A stretch of 62,027 bases of DNA, from assembly GCF_900182585.1 (NCBI RefSeq), contig NZ_FXTM01000009.1:1-62027 (forward strand), read 5' to 3'. The notes beneath the pieces were generated by a model. The model saw only the letters and a program-made list of their open reading frames with translations, searched no databases and was not told the DNA's origin. The position numbers were made by a program, and so were the translations under genes. Of this stretch, positions 15,818 through 24,595 are shown one piece after another (within the stretch, counting starts at the first letter, position 1; each line of letters opens with the position of its first letter). The DNA comes from Balnearium lithotrophicum. Lineage in GTDB: Bacteria > Aquificota > Aquificia > Desulfurobacteriales > Desulfurobacteriaceae.

Positions 15818-17661
15818 TTGGAATGTTAATAGTTGTTCCTTGGATTCTATCTGTTTTAGTTTTTCTCTCATCCAACCACAGGTTGAGACAATTTATAACC
15901 TTTTTGTCCCTTCCTCTACTTACAGGCCTATCGTACATCGTATGGAATTCTCACCTTCCCATTTTTATTGAAACACCTGATTGGATGGAAACAGCAGTCA
16001 CTGTATTTGATTATCTACTACTCGGTTATTTTCTACTCCAGGGAGTAAGATTTAAAAATTTCTTAGTCTTTATTCTTGTCATATTCCAAGTATTCCTACT
16101 TACGTGGGCTCTTCTAATACTGCCCCATTCAGAAACACCTTCAATCTATGTTGATAAGCTGACAGTCTTCTTCTACTTTTTGGTTTCAATTGTCGGTTCA
16201 ATCATCTGTATATACGCAACAAAGTATATGGAACAGGAGGACTTAAGTAGGGAAAATAGGTTTGTATCAGTGCTTCTCTGGTTTTTAGGGGTTATGAACT
16301 TTATAGTCTCTGTTAATAACATCGAATGGTTCTTTGCACTGTTTGAAACAACAACTCTCGCTTCCTACGTCTTAATCAGGTTTAGATGGGATGAAGTATC
16401 CATTAAAAATGCTCTTAGAGCTCTCTGGATGAACCAGATTGGAGGAGTAGCCATCCTCCTCTCCATACTTTTTGCAGTCAAATACTATGGAACGTTTTTC
16501 TTTACAGATTTCCTTAAGTTAGGAATTCCTACTGCTTCTATGATTCCCTTTGGATTTCTCTCAATTTCTGCCCTTGTAAAGGGAGCTCAAATGCCCTTTC
16601 ACAGGTGGCTGTTGGGAGCTATGGTAGCTCCAACTCCCGTTAGTGCAATTCTCCACTCAGCCACAATGGTGAAGGTTGCTCCCTATCTGATACTCAGACT
16701 CTCACCTGTAATAAAGGGGACCCTCCTTGCCAAACTTCTCATTGTGACGACGGGATTTGTATTTGTAGCGGCCGGCCTTCTGGCTCTAACTCAGGAAAAT
16801 TTTAAGAGGATTCTTGCCTACTCAACAATTTCCCTGTTGGGCCTCATGATGCTAACTGCAAGTATTGGAAGCCCCGTTGCTGTTACAGCATCCCTCCTTT
16901 TGATTCTTTTCCACGGAATAGTAAAAGCCCTTCTCTTTTTGGAAGCTGGAATTATGGAGAAGGAGTTTAATGCAAAGTACATAGAGGATATGAGGAGGCT
17001 TGTAGAGAGAGCTCCTATCACCGTTCTTTTTATTGTGCTTGGTTTTATGAATATGACACTTGTTCCGTATGGAATATTTGTAGCAAAGTGGATAACGCTT
17101 GAGGAAGCCTGTAATTTCCTCTACCACGGGGCGTACATAGCGTCTGTTATCCTCATAACTGTTGGAGGGGTTATCTTAACTGTCCTTTACTTTAAAGTTA
17201 TAGGTGTAATTTCAAGGAAAAGAGGTGAGTTTGTAAGCTTTAAATTGGAGAAGCTTCCGCTAACGTATCTTTTAACTACAAGCACCTATTTAACACTTGC
17301 CATCTTGGGTTCAATCTTCATAGCTCACCTCAGTACAGACTTTATATCCCCAATAGTAAAGGAGATTACACATGAAATTCCTATGATAGAAGCAAAAGGC
17401 CTCACCCTCACTACTCCCTACTCAAAATTATTCGGCTGGCAGATTGTTGGAGCAATACTTTTACTGATAATTGTTCCTCTACTGGCCTACTTCATTCACT
17501 TTAGAGCAGACAAAATATACGAGTATACATGTGGGGAAAACCTCCAGTTAAGAATTGGAACCTATGATTTTGTATGTATCTCAAAACTTGAGCCATTTGT
17601 AGAAACAATATCTATTGCCTTTTTCATCCTCACTCTCATTTTAGGAGGAGGACTGGTATGA
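15805..17661 (+). CDS. echA: Ech-type hydrogenase membrane subunit A (proton-pumping, NuoL-like)
   Basis: Large antiporter-like membrane subunit of a group 4 hydrogenase, 618 residues with about 14-16 membrane segments. The proton_antipo_M domain (about 120-420) holds the conserved FETTTLASYVLIRF, KGAQMPFHRWLLGAMVAPTPVSAILHSATM (split here for length as KGAQMPFHRWLLGAM and APTPVSAILHSATM) and the HGIVKALLFLEAG segment with its membrane lysine. It would move protons or Na+ during electron transfer between ferredoxin and H2. Start ATG 15805 overlaps the preceding gene; its stop overlaps echB by four bases (ATGA). Confidence 0.93.
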   Translation: MEKIVGMLIVVPWILSVLVFLSSNHRLRQFITFLSLPLLTGLSYIVWNSHLPIFIETPDWMETAVTVFDYLLLGYFLLQGVRFKNFLVFILVIFQVFLLTWALLILPHSETPSIYVDKLTVFFYFLVSIVGSIICIYATKYMEQEDLSRENRFVSVLLWFLGVMNFIVSVNNIEWFFALFETTTLASYVLIRFRWDEVSIKNALRALWMNQIGGVAILLSILFAVKYYGTFFFTDFLKLGIPTASMIPFGFLSISALVKGAQMPFHRWLLGAMVAPTPVSAILHSATMVKVAPYLILRLSPVIKGTLLAKLLIVTTGFVFVAAGLLALTQENFKRILAYSTISLLGLMMLTASIGSPVAVTASLLLILFHGIVKALLFLEAGIMEKEFNAKYIEDMRRLVERAPITVLFIVLGFMNMTLVPYGIFVAKWITLEEACNFLYHGAYIASVILITVGGVILTVLYFKVIGVISRKRGEFVSFKLEKLPLTYLLTTSTYLTLAILGSIFIAHLSTDFISPIVKEITHEIPMIEAKGLTLTTPYSKLFGWQIVGAILLLIIVPLLAYFIHFRADKIYEYTCGENLQLRIGTYDFVCISKLEPFVETISIAFFILTLILGGGLV

Positions 17662-18503
17662 CAAATTTATTTTCGATAATAGCTACCCTTCTTTCTCCTA
17701 TTGTAGGAGGATTTGTGTACGGAATAGAAAGGGTTTTAAGGGCAAGGATGCAAAATAGAATTGGGCCTCCTCTTCTTCAGCCTTTTTACGATTTCCTCAA
17801 GCTGATGGATAAAAGACCTGTGATTATTCACTCGTTCCACGCATTCATGGGAATCATGTACTTGATAGGAACGTGGTTTTCCCTCTACGTCCTATTGGCA
17901 GGTGGCGATATACTAATAGCAATATTCTTTCACGTTCTTTCTCTTGCCTTTTTGGTTCTTGGAGGTTTTAGCGTAAGGTCTCCCTACTCCGTAGTTGGGA
18001 GTATCAGAAAGCTGACCCATATGCTTGCTTACGAACCAATATTCGTACTTACCGCTGCAGGACTGTACCTTGTAACAGGGACCTTCCAGATTTCAGAAAT
18101 GTTAAAATCTCCATTCATTCCCCTTCTTTATTTACCTTTGGTCTTTGTAGCATTCATCCTTTCCATCCCAGCTGTACTTGAGAAATCCCCCTTTGATGTT
18201 GCGGAAGCCCATCAAGAAATAATAGGTGGATCCGAAATTGAGTACTCAGGAAAGTTCTACGAGGCCGTTTATACTGGAAAGTGGCTTGAGTACGTTTACG
18301 TGTTCTTCTTTATTTTCCTGTTCTCAGGAAATCACTACTGGCTTGGACTTCTTCTTGTTTTACTGTCGTTTCTTTTAGTAAACCTTATAGATAACTCAAC
18401 AATGAGGGTTAATTTCAGGCAAATGGTTTCGTTTCATTGGTACATACTAATTCCTCTTGTTGCAACCAACGTAATGCTCTTAGCTCTCTGGAGGATTCAA
18501 TGA
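17658..18503 (+). CDS. echB: Ech-type hydrogenase membrane subunit B (NuoH-like)
   Basis: Membrane anchor for the peripheral arm, 281 residues and about eight membrane segments. It shows the NuoH/HyfC family signatures GIERVLRARMQNRIGPPLLQP (abbreviated: GIERVLRARMQNRIGPP), KSPFDVAEAHQEIIGGSEIEYSG in part (FDVAEAHQEI, EIEYSG), and a C-terminal NSTMRV segment. It overlaps echA (17658) and echC (18500) by four bases each, as expected for a co-translated complex. Confidence 0.94.
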   Translation: MTNLFSIIATLLSPIVGGFVYGIERVLRARMQNRIGPPLLQPFYDFLKLMDKRPVIIHSFHAFMGIMYLIGTWFSLYVLLAGGDILIAIFFHVLSLAFLVLGGFSVRSPYSVVGSIRKLTHMLAYEPIFVLTAAGLYLVTGTFQISEMLKSPFIPLLYLPLVFVAFILSIPAVLEKSPFDVAEAHQEIIGGSEIEYSGKFYEAVYTGKWLEYVYVFFFIFLFSGNHYWLGLLLVLLSFLLVNLIDNSTMRVNFRQMVSFHWYILIPLVATNVMLLALWRIQ

Positions 18504-19057
18504 ACTTAAAAGTTTTCAGGAAAAAGTCCCCATGGATACTTCACTACAACACAGGAAGCTGTAACGGTTGTGACATTGAGATTCTTGCCTGCTTAGCTCC
18601 AAAGTACGATATCGAAAGGTTTGGAGCCCTTAACAGAGGGAACCCTAAACAGGCAGACATATTTCTCGTAACTGGTCCTGTGACAAAGAGAGCAAGGGAA
18701 AGATTGATAAGGCTGTTCATGGAAATTCCTGAGCCAAAAGTTGTAGTAGCAGTTGGAGCTTGTGCCTGTACCGGAGGTGTATTCAGGGGAATGTACAACG
18801 TTGAAAACGGTGTAGATAAAGTTATTCCCGTTGATGTTTACGTTCCGGGATGTGCTGCCAGGCCTGAGATGATAATAGATGGTATTGTGAAGGCCTTAGA
18901 AATCTTAGAAAAGAAAAATAAAGAGATTGAGTTTCCACGTAAATGTAAGTGTTCAAAAGGTCTTGAAGGTGCTGAGTATCTCTTAGGAAAGCAGCTCAAC
19001 AGAAGAAAGCTTGTCTTGGATGGATTGAGGAGGTGCAATGAAGATAGAGGAGATTAA
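18500..19057 (+). CDS. echC: Ech-type hydrogenase small subunit C (NuoB-like)
   Basis: Carries the proximal 4Fe-4S cluster of the group 4 enzyme. The cysteine pattern is NTGSCNGCDIEILAC (20-34), VGACACTGG (about 86-94) and VPGCAARPE (about 120-128). 185 residues from ATG 18500, which overlaps the echB stop (ATGA) and follows GGAG; an ORF start 63 bases earlier is inside echB without a ribosome site. The C-terminal 45 residues are basic. It ends 20 bases inside echD. Confidence 0.94.
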   Translation: MNLKVFRKKSPWILHYNTGSCNGCDIEILACLAPKYDIERFGALNRGNPKQADIFLVTGPVTKRARERLIRLFMEIPEPKVVVAVGACACTGGVFRGMYNVENGVDKVIPVDVYVPGCAARPEMIIDGIVKALEILEKKNKEIEFPRKCKCSKGLEGAEYLLGKQLNRRKLVLDGLRRCNEDRGD

Positions 19058-19382
19058 GTTGCCTTTAAGGGATATAAGGAGGGCCATCAAAGATTTCTAC
19101 GACCCTGAAAAGTGGCACTTTATAACCGTCAATGGAACAGATTTGGGTGGGAAAGTAAAACTTAAATGGTTTTTCGCGAGCTATGAAGACGTTAACAGGT
19201 ATACTGTTTTTGTTTCTGAAGCTGAGTATAACGATGAAGTCCCAACTATAACTTACATAGTTCCCTCAGCCTGGATAGCAGAGTGGGAACTTGCAGACCT
19301 TTTAGGTTTAAACGTTGAAGGAGCAAGGAAGGGATTGTTTTTAGAACCAGATAGTCCTCAAGCACCTTTAAGGAGAGGTTAA
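19038..19382 (+). CDS. echD: Ech-type hydrogenase subunit D (NuoC-like)
   Basis: Short peripheral subunit of 114 residues with the NuoC-type domain: ITVNGTDLGGKVKLKWFF, a Tyr-rich strand, and WIAEWELADLLGLNVEGA near 80-97, then the LEPDSP segment. No metal ligands are expected. It lies between the small and large subunit genes, exactly as in ech operons, and its stop codon directly abuts the echE ATG. Confidence 0.9.
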   Translation: MKIEEIKLPLRDIRRAIKDFYDPEKWHFITVNGTDLGGKVKLKWFFASYEDVNRYTVFVSEAEYNDEVPTITYIVPSAWIAEWELADLLGLNVEGARKGLFLEPDSPQAPLRRG

Positions 19383-20465
19383 ATGGGAAACAGAATAACC
19401 ATACCATTTGGAAGTCAGCACATAGCTCTACCAGAACCTATAAGATTTGTTTTTCAAACAAGAAACGAAAAAATAGTAGATGTTGATGTTGATGTGGGAT
19501 ACGTTCACAGGGGAATAGAAAAGGCCTGTATGACCAAGTTCAAGTACATGCAGGTCGGATACGTAGTTGCAAGAGTCTGCGGACTCTGTGCTATTTCCCA
19601 TACGTTAGGATACGTTACTTCTATTGAAAAACTAATGGGGATTGAGGTTCCTAAAAGGGCTCTCTACCTCAGACTAATTGTAAGCGAACTTGACAGAATA
19701 CACTCTCATCTTTTTGCAATGGGACACACTGTCGAAGCTGCGGGGTATGAAAATCTCTTTATGAAAACCTTTAGAGAGAGAGAATTGATAATGGAGCTCC
19801 TTGAGCTCCTGACGGGAAATAGAGTCCAGTTTGACTATGCAGCGCTCGGCGGAGTTAACAGAGATTTAAGTTCTGAGGTTGAAAAAGAACTTAAAGAAAA
19901 GCTGATTCTCTTAAAGGAAAAATGTTGTGAATTAAGAGACATTTTTGAAAATGATTACACTCTAAAGTATAGATGGAAAGGAACGGGAGTTGTTACACCT
20001 CAAATGGCAAAGGAGCTCAACGTAGTTGGGCCTCCTGCAAGGGCTTCTGGACTGAAAATTGATATGAGGGAAACAGGATACCTTCCTTTCAAAGAGGTCG
20101 GATTACGAGTTATAACGAGAACTGAGGGAGATATCTATGCCAGAAACTTAGTTAGAGCAGATGAAGTTTTAAACTCAATTGAAATGGTTGAAAATGCTTT
20201 AGAGGGACTACCAGAAGGAAATATAAAGGTTTCTGTAAAGGGCTTACCTAAGGGTGAAATGTTTGTTAGGGTGGAAGCTCCAAGGGGAGAGCTCTTTTAC
20301 TATATCAAAGCAAGTAAGAAACTGGTACTTGATAGATTAAGAATAAAGGTTCCTACATTTTCAAACATTCCAGTAATGAAGGAACTTTTTGTTGGAATGG
20401 ACTACTCAGACGTTCCAGCAACAGTCATAAGCTTTGACCCCTGTTTATCATGTACTGCAAGGTAG
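19383..20465 (+). CDS. echE: Ech-type hydrogenase large subunit E (NuoD-like, [NiFe])
   Basis: Nickel-iron catalytic subunit, 360 residues. The N-terminal motif is RVCGLCAISHT (about 64-74). The C-terminal motif DPCLSCTAR has all four cysteines in total and is the very end of the protein, so there is no C-terminal extension to be cut by a maturation protease. This contrasts with the 3b alpha subunit upstream, where the equivalent first cysteine is a TGA. Family context (echABCD before it, ferredoxin after it) is clear. Confidence 0.95.
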   Translation: MGNRITIPFGSQHIALPEPIRFVFQTRNEKIVDVDVDVGYVHRGIEKACMTKFKYMQVGYVVARVCGLCAISHTLGYVTSIEKLMGIEVPKRALYLRLIVSELDRIHSHLFAMGHTVEAAGYENLFMKTFRERELIMELLELLTGNRVQFDYAALGGVNRDLSSEVEKELKEKLILLKEKCCELRDIFENDYTLKYRWKGTGVVTPQMAKELNVVGPPARASGLKIDMRETGYLPFKEVGLRVITRTEGDIYARNLVRADEVLNSIEMVENALEGLPEGNIKVSVKGLPKGEMFVRVEAPRGELFYYIKASKKLVLDRLRIKVPTFSNIPVMKELFVGMDYSDVPATVISFDPCLSCTAR

Positions 20466-20476
20466 GAGGAGAAAGA

Positions 20477-20839
20477 ATGAAGGAAATGTTTATAGAATCA
20501 ATCAAAAACCTATTTAAGAAGCCTGCAACTGTTAAATATCCTGAAGAACCCTCTCCACCTCCTCCAAATTACAGAGGCCTTATAGTGTATAAGGAGGAAC
20601 TGTGTATATTCTGTACAAGATGTGAAATGGTCTGTCCTCCTGGTTCCATAAAATTTACCTCCAGTTCAGATGGTTCAAAGAAATTCCACTATAATCCCTA
20701 CCTGTGTATATACTGTGGAGAGTGTGTCAGAGCTTGTCCTAAACAGGGTTGTCTCACACAAATCGAGGATGTAGCTCCTCCAGCCACACACGAAGAGGTT
20801 CCAAATTGGGACAAAATAGAGGGAATATCTAAAAGTTAA
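20477..20839 (+). CDS. echF: Ech-type hydrogenase ferredoxin subunit F (2x 4Fe-4S)
   Basis: Polyferredoxin-type subunit that exchanges electrons with soluble ferredoxin. Two motifs are seen: CIFCTRCEMVCP and CIYCGECVRACP. About 120 residues from ATG 20477, chosen because AGGAGG ends about eight bases before it; the ORF otherwise extends 27 bases into echE. It is the last gene of the hydrogenase operon; dus is convergent 20 bases beyond. No terminator hairpin is obvious. Confidence 0.93.
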   Translation: MKEMFIESIKNLFKKPATVKYPEEPSPPPPNYRGLIVYKEELCIFCTRCEMVCPPGSIKFTSSSDGSKKFHYNPYLCIYCGECVRACPKQGCLTQIEDVAPPATHEEVPNWDKIEGISKS

Positions 20840-20858
20840 CTAATTTCCTCCTTACAGA

Positions 20859-21803
20859 TTAAGTTGTATTCCCTCTTCTAACTTCTTCCAAATTCTCAAT
20901 AAGCTCCTTGCAGGTTTTACTTCTCATGATTCTATTATTGATTTTCGCCTTCCCTTTTATTCCCTTAAATATTTGGCTTATCTGGGCTTTTATAACTTTA
21001 CATGCTTTTTCTCTTTCAAAGAACTCCCACATTAAGAAGAGCTCCTTAAGTATAAAGTCAACCCGTTCTGAAATACTTGCTGTGTAACTTTTCTTTTCCT
21101 TATACTCTTTAAAAATCCAGGGATTTGAAACTGCTGCTCTACCTATCATTACTCCATTACATCCAGTTTCTTCAAACTTCTCATCAACCTCCCTCCAACT
21201 TCTTACATCGCCGCTTCCTATTACTGGAATATTTCCGGCCAATCTCTTCAAATCCTTAACTCTGTTCCAGTCTGCCTTTCCAGAAAATCCCTGTTTTGCA
21301 GTTCTTGGATGAAGAGCAATCGCCGATACTCCTGCCTTTAGGAGCTCTTCAGCAATCTCTTCCAGATTATCCTCGTAAAAACCAAGTCTTATTTTTGCAG
21401 TTACAGGAGTACCGTAGGGTTTAAGGGCTCTTACCGTTTCTTCAACGATTCTTCCCATCTCCCTTGGAAACTGAAGCAGATATCCTGCCGCCTTTGCCTT
21501 TAAGACCTTTTTTACAGAGCAGCCAAAGTTTATGTCTATTGCATTGGGTTTGTACTTCTTCACAACCTTTACTGCCGCCTCTGAAATCTCCTCAGGATTC
21601 CTGCCGTAAAGTTGAAGGTGGATAGGTCTTTCCTCTTCTGTAAAGTAGAGGAGCTCCCTCTCCTCCCTTCCGTAGATTAGCCCAGTTGCATTTATGAGCT
21701 CAGAGTAGACTCTATCTGTTCCAAGCTCTCTGCACAATCTCCTAAATGCAGAATGGGTATAACCAGCCATAGGAGCAAGAATTACTTCTCTTTTTATTTC
21801 CAT
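20859..21803 (-). CDS. dus: tRNA-dihydrouridine synthase
   Basis: FMN enzyme that reduces uridine in the tRNA D-loop; most like DusB by signatures. Seen are LAPMAGYTHSAFR (9-21), the catalytic-cysteine loop DINFGCSVKKVLKAKAG (Ser where most family members have Pro after the Cys), TAKIRLG, HPRTAKQGF, IGSGDV and GVMIGRAAVSNPWIF. 314 residues, full length. It is transcribed alone, convergent with the hydrogenase operon. Confidence 0.94.
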   Translation of the reverse strand: MEIKREVILAPMAGYTHSAFRRLCRELGTDRVYSELINATGLIYGREERELLYFTEEERPIHLQLYGRNPEEISEAAVKVVKKYKPNAIDINFGCSVKKVLKAKAAGYLLQFPREMGRIVEETVRALKPYGTPVTAKIRLGFYEDNLEEIAEELLKAGVSAIALHPRTAKQGFSGKADWNRVKDLKRLAGNIPVIGSGDVRSWREVDEKFEETGCNGVMIGRAAVSNPWIFKEYKEKKSYTASISERVDFILKELFLMWEFFEREKACKVIKAQISQIFKGIKGKAKINNRIMRSKTCKELIENLEEVRRGNTT

Positions 21804-21874
21804 GGTCTAAACCTCAGTTTTAATTCTTTGCCATGATACAATAAACTAAACGGTTTAACGGTTAGGAGGTAAAT

Positions 21875-22216
21875 ATGAACGTTTCAAATTTAGCCAGGGA
21901 AGAAATACCTTTCATCTTAGGTTATGCTGCAGTTAAATTTAACGGTGATTTAATAGATTCCTTCGGCGAAGAAACACAAAAAATTTTGGACAACATAAAA
22001 AATATTGTTAAAGAGTATCTAACAATATACAAGAACTTAGGAGAATACTCCATAGGAATGCCAAAAGAAATACTTATGAGCACAACAGAAATATTTATTT
22101 TAGTTAGAATTTTCTACAATGAGGAAATTTTCCAAGTTGCAATTCTTCAAAGTGATGCAAATCTTGGCTTTACACGTTATAAACTACACGAGTACATTCA
22201 AAAATTAACTAAATAA
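21875..22216 (+). CDS. Roadblock/LC7-like protein (1)
   Basis: 113 residues, not recognised by a strong signature. The predicted pattern helix, two strands (YAAVKFNGDLIDSFG), helix, two strands (EIFILVRIF, FQVAILQSDANLGFTRY), helix matches the roadblock/LC7 fold. The NLGFTRYKLHEYIQKL end resembles the last helix of that family. Start ATG 21875 with AGGAGGT. It is followed after 17 bases by the metallo-beta-lactamase-fold gene. The function of these small proteins is usually to bind or activate a small GTPase; one lies 2.4 kb away. Confidence 0.55.
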   Translation: MNVSNLAREEIPFILGYAAVKFNGDLIDSFGEETQKILDNIKNIVKEYLTIYKNLGEYSIGMPKEILMSTTEIFILVRIFYNEEIFQVAILQSDANLGFTRYKLHEYIQKLTK

Positions 22217-22233
22217 TCCAATCTGAGGTTGTC

Positions 22234-23055
22234 ATGGGACTAAAAATTGAAGAATTAAAGGGCGGAAATATTGATTTAAATAAACCAGTTGTTCTTTATG
22301 AAGATGAGAACCACAGAGTGGCTTGGGTTGGAAGTTCTGAGGATTTTATATTTAGGTGCAATGCTTACCTAATTTCATCAGGGGACAAGAACGTCCTGTT
22401 AGACCCAGGAGGAATCCAGCACTTTCCTCAGGTTAAGGATAGGGTTTCACAGCTTATAGATCCTAAAGAGGTTACCCATATTGTTGCTCATCACCAGGAC
22501 CCTGACGTTGCAGGGTCTACTCCTAAGTGGTTGGAGATTAATCCGGAAATAACAATCGTAACTACTCCAAGGACTAAAGTTCTTCTTCCCTACTACGGTT
22601 TTGATAGAAACAAAGTTAAATGGTTGGACGTTAGCGTTTTGGATGATACGATGCTTGAGCTTGGAGATGGAAGTACTTTAATCTTCCTTACAGCTCCATT
22701 CCTTCACTTTCCTGATGCATTTGTTACTTACGATTCAAAATCTAAACTGCTGTTTTCTGGGGACATTTTCGCTGCAATCCAACAGAAGTGGGAGCTTATC
22801 GTTTCTAATTTTGAAAGGCACAAGACAGAAATGATGTACTTCCACGTCTACTATATGGCTTCGAATAAGGCACTAAAGTACTTCGTCGATAAAATCAAGC
22901 CCTTCCCAATTGAAGCTATAGTTCCACAGCACGGTTCTATAATACCAAAGGAGTTTGTGAAGGATGCCCTTGAATTTTTAGAAAACTTGAAGTGTGGAAT
23001 TGACCTCCTCTATGAGGAGTCTCCAATTCAGATAGTTTTAAGCGATTTAATTTAG
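22234..23055 (+). CDS. Oxygen-binding di-iron protein (ODP), metallo-beta-lactamase fold
   Basis: 273 residues of the flavodiiron-like lactamase fold without the flavodoxin domain. Metal ligands visible are HHQDPD (86-91, the variant of the HxExDH motif found in ODPs), H158 in FLHFPD, D177 in SGD and H233 in PQHGS. ODPs bind O2 at a di-iron site and act as sensors in some bacteria; catalysis is less likely without a flavodoxin domain. It lies between two roadblock-like genes on the same strand, which suggests a sensor in a GTPase circuit. Start ATG 22234. Confidence 0.85.
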   Translation: MGLKIEELKGGNIDLNKPVVLYEDENHRVAWVGSSEDFIFRCNAYLISSGDKNVLLDPGGIQHFPQVKDRVSQLIDPKEVTHIVAHHQDPDVAGSTPKWLEINPEITIVTTPRTKVLLPYYGFDRNKVKWLDVSVLDDTMLELGDGSTLIFLTAPFLHFPDAFVTYDSKSKLLFSGDIFAAIQQKWELIVSNFERHKTEMMYFHVYYMASNKALKYFVDKIKPFPIEAIVPQHGSIIPKEFVKDALEFLENLKCGIDLLYEESPIQIVLSDLI

Positions 23056-23066
23056 ATGGAGGAGCC

Positions 23067-23447
23067 ATGGCAAGCAAAAAGGAGATGTTGGAGCAGGTTT
23101 TATCAGATTTGTCAGATTCTCTTGGAAGTGACCTTCTTGGAGCTCTTATTGCTACTCCTGACGGTCAGGTTGTAGTTTCCCTTTTGATGAAAGGTGACTT
23201 GAATGCCCAGAAACTTGCAGCTATGGCAGCTGCTGTTGTCGGTACGTCAGATAGACTTTCAAAACTTGTTGAGGCAGGAGACTTTCAGGATGTTCTCGTT
23301 CGCTGCGAGAGGGAAAACATTATGGCAAGAAGAACTGGAAGGAGAGCAATTTTAGTTACAGTTGTCAAGAAGGATGCAAATATAGGACTCCTTAATATAG
23401 AAATCGAGGATGCAGCAAGCAGGATTATCTCAATTTTGGGAAGTTAG
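23067..23447 (+). CDS. Roadblock/LC7 domain protein (2), MglB-like
   Basis: 126 residues. A clear roadblock pattern: leading helix, LIATPDGQVVVS strands, KLAAMAAAVVGTSDRLSKL helix, then RRAILVTVVKKDANIGLLNIEIEDAASRI. Related proteins (MglB) are GTPase-activating partners of MglA-type GTPases. ATG 23067 follows GGAGG. The 3' end overlaps the convergent gene by 18 bases. Confidence 0.88.
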   Translation: MASKKEMLEQVLSDLSDSLGSDLLGALIATPDGQVVVSLLMKGDLNAQKLAAMAAAVVGTSDRLSKLVEAGDFQDVLVRCERENIMARRTGRRAILVTVVKKDANIGLLNIEIEDAASRIISILGS

Positions 23448-24125
23448 AAGTTTTCGGAGCTCCCCAATAATGAAAGGTTCATTTAACTTAAAGTCGGGGA
23501 GCTCTTTCGAGTCTATTATCAATGCTATAAAGTTTTCTCCACTGTAAACTATGAGGAGAAAATATTTAGAGAAAGTCTCAACTATTTCCCCTTCGCTACA
23601 GTTTTTATAGGCTAACGTTTCCTTTATCAAATCTACAATAGAAACTTTAATTTCTGAATTATTCGACTCGTTAGTGATAATATACTTTATACTTTTTTGG
23701 TCAAAGAATTCGCTACTTACTCGCAGAATTTCCCTTTCTATCTCCGATGTAGTTCCTTTATCTTCTCTCAATATGTTTTCTTCAGTTTGAATTGTCTCAG
23801 AGAAATCACCAATGTCAGTAGAAAGTTCCTCTCCTGGAAGTTCAAATTTGTCAGATAAAAGAGAGAACAGCTCCATCTGCCCAATTTGACACCTTCCCTT
23901 TTCAACCTTTAACGGCATCAAATCTACAGATTTTATTTCGTTTTCCCTATCAAAGATGAACTTCAGTCCCTCTATCCCTTCCAAAATCCCATCATTTTCA
24001 ACTACCACATCTATAATATTCTCTCCCTTTATCGAAACTTCCCCTTTCCAGTCTTTACCTTTAACTAAAAGAGTTTTCTTTGTATGAACTGAAAGAAGAC
24101 CAAAGAGAACTTCCTGAAAGGTCAA
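23430..24125 (-). CDS. Uncharacterised protein, possible DUF4388-like N-terminus
   Basis: 231 residues, not firmly recognised. The first 60 residues (FQEVLFGLLSVHTKKTLLVKG then WKGEVSIKGENIIDVVVEN) read like the DUF4388/PATAN domain, which occurs with gliding and pilus-regulating GTPase systems. The middle (90-135) is acidic and probably disordered. The C-terminal 90 residues may be another small alpha/beta domain. Start TTG 24125 overlaps the preceding gene by four bases (TTGA) after GAGGTAAA. Third gene of a GTPase set. Confidence 0.5.
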   Translation of the reverse strand: MTFQEVLFGLLSVHTKKTLLVKGKDWKGEVSIKGENIIDVVVENDGILEGIEGLKFIFDRENEIKSVDLMPLKVEKGRCQIGQMELFSLLSDKFELPGEELSTDIGDFSETIQTEENILREDKGTTSEIEREILRVSSEFFDQKSIKYIITNESNNSEIKVSIVDLIKETLAYKNCSEGEIVETFSKYFLLIVYSGENFIALIIDSKELPDFKLNEPFIIGELRKLLTSQN

Positions 24126-24595
24126 TGTTTACCTCGTCCTAAAATTTTGTCAATATCCTGTGATATTTTAAAAACCCAACTGCGAAGTTTCTTTAAACCT
24201 TTATCTATTGAAAAGTGAGGGGATAGTTCGGGGTCAACAATATAAACAACAAAGAAGTCCAGCTTTTTTGAGAATCCTTTAACTACAAAAACAATCTCTC
24301 TTGTATCCATCTGATAAATTAGCACCCTCGGCGGTTCAAAATTGGCTATTTTAAGTCCCGGATGAGATTTTTCATGAAATTTAAGAGCACTTTGAAAAAG
24401 TTTCTGGGCATAGGGTAACAATCTCTCCACATTATAGTTATCGTTCCTCTTTTTTAAAAAAATTTTAAGGCCATCCGTTCCGACAATAGCGGTTGATATC
24501 CAAGCAGTGTTCTCTACCTCTTCTGACCTTTTTTCAAAGAGTTCTCTTAAATTCCTTACCTCCTGTTCCTCCTTCCTTCTAAAAAGCCCAAACAT
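24122..24595 (-). CDS. Roadblock-like partner (3) of the small GTPase
   Basis: 157 residues. TAWISTAIVGTDGLKIFLKKR followed by a helix and EIVFVVKG... FVVYIVD strands resemble the roadblock fold with a longer N-terminal charged helix; recognition is tentative. It begins directly after the GTPase stop codon and overlaps the next gene, so the three minus-strand genes form one unit. Gene order GTPase, roadblock, DUF4388-like is consistent with a GTPase and its regulators. Confidence 0.5.
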   Translation of the reverse strand: MFGLFRRKEEQEVRNLRELFEKRSEEVENTAWISTAIVGTDGLKIFLKKRNDNYNVERLLPYAQKLFQSALKFHEKSHPGLKIANFEPPRVLIYQMDTREIVFVVKGFSKKLDFFVVYIVDPELSPHFSIDKGLKKLRSWVFKISQDIDKILGRGKH

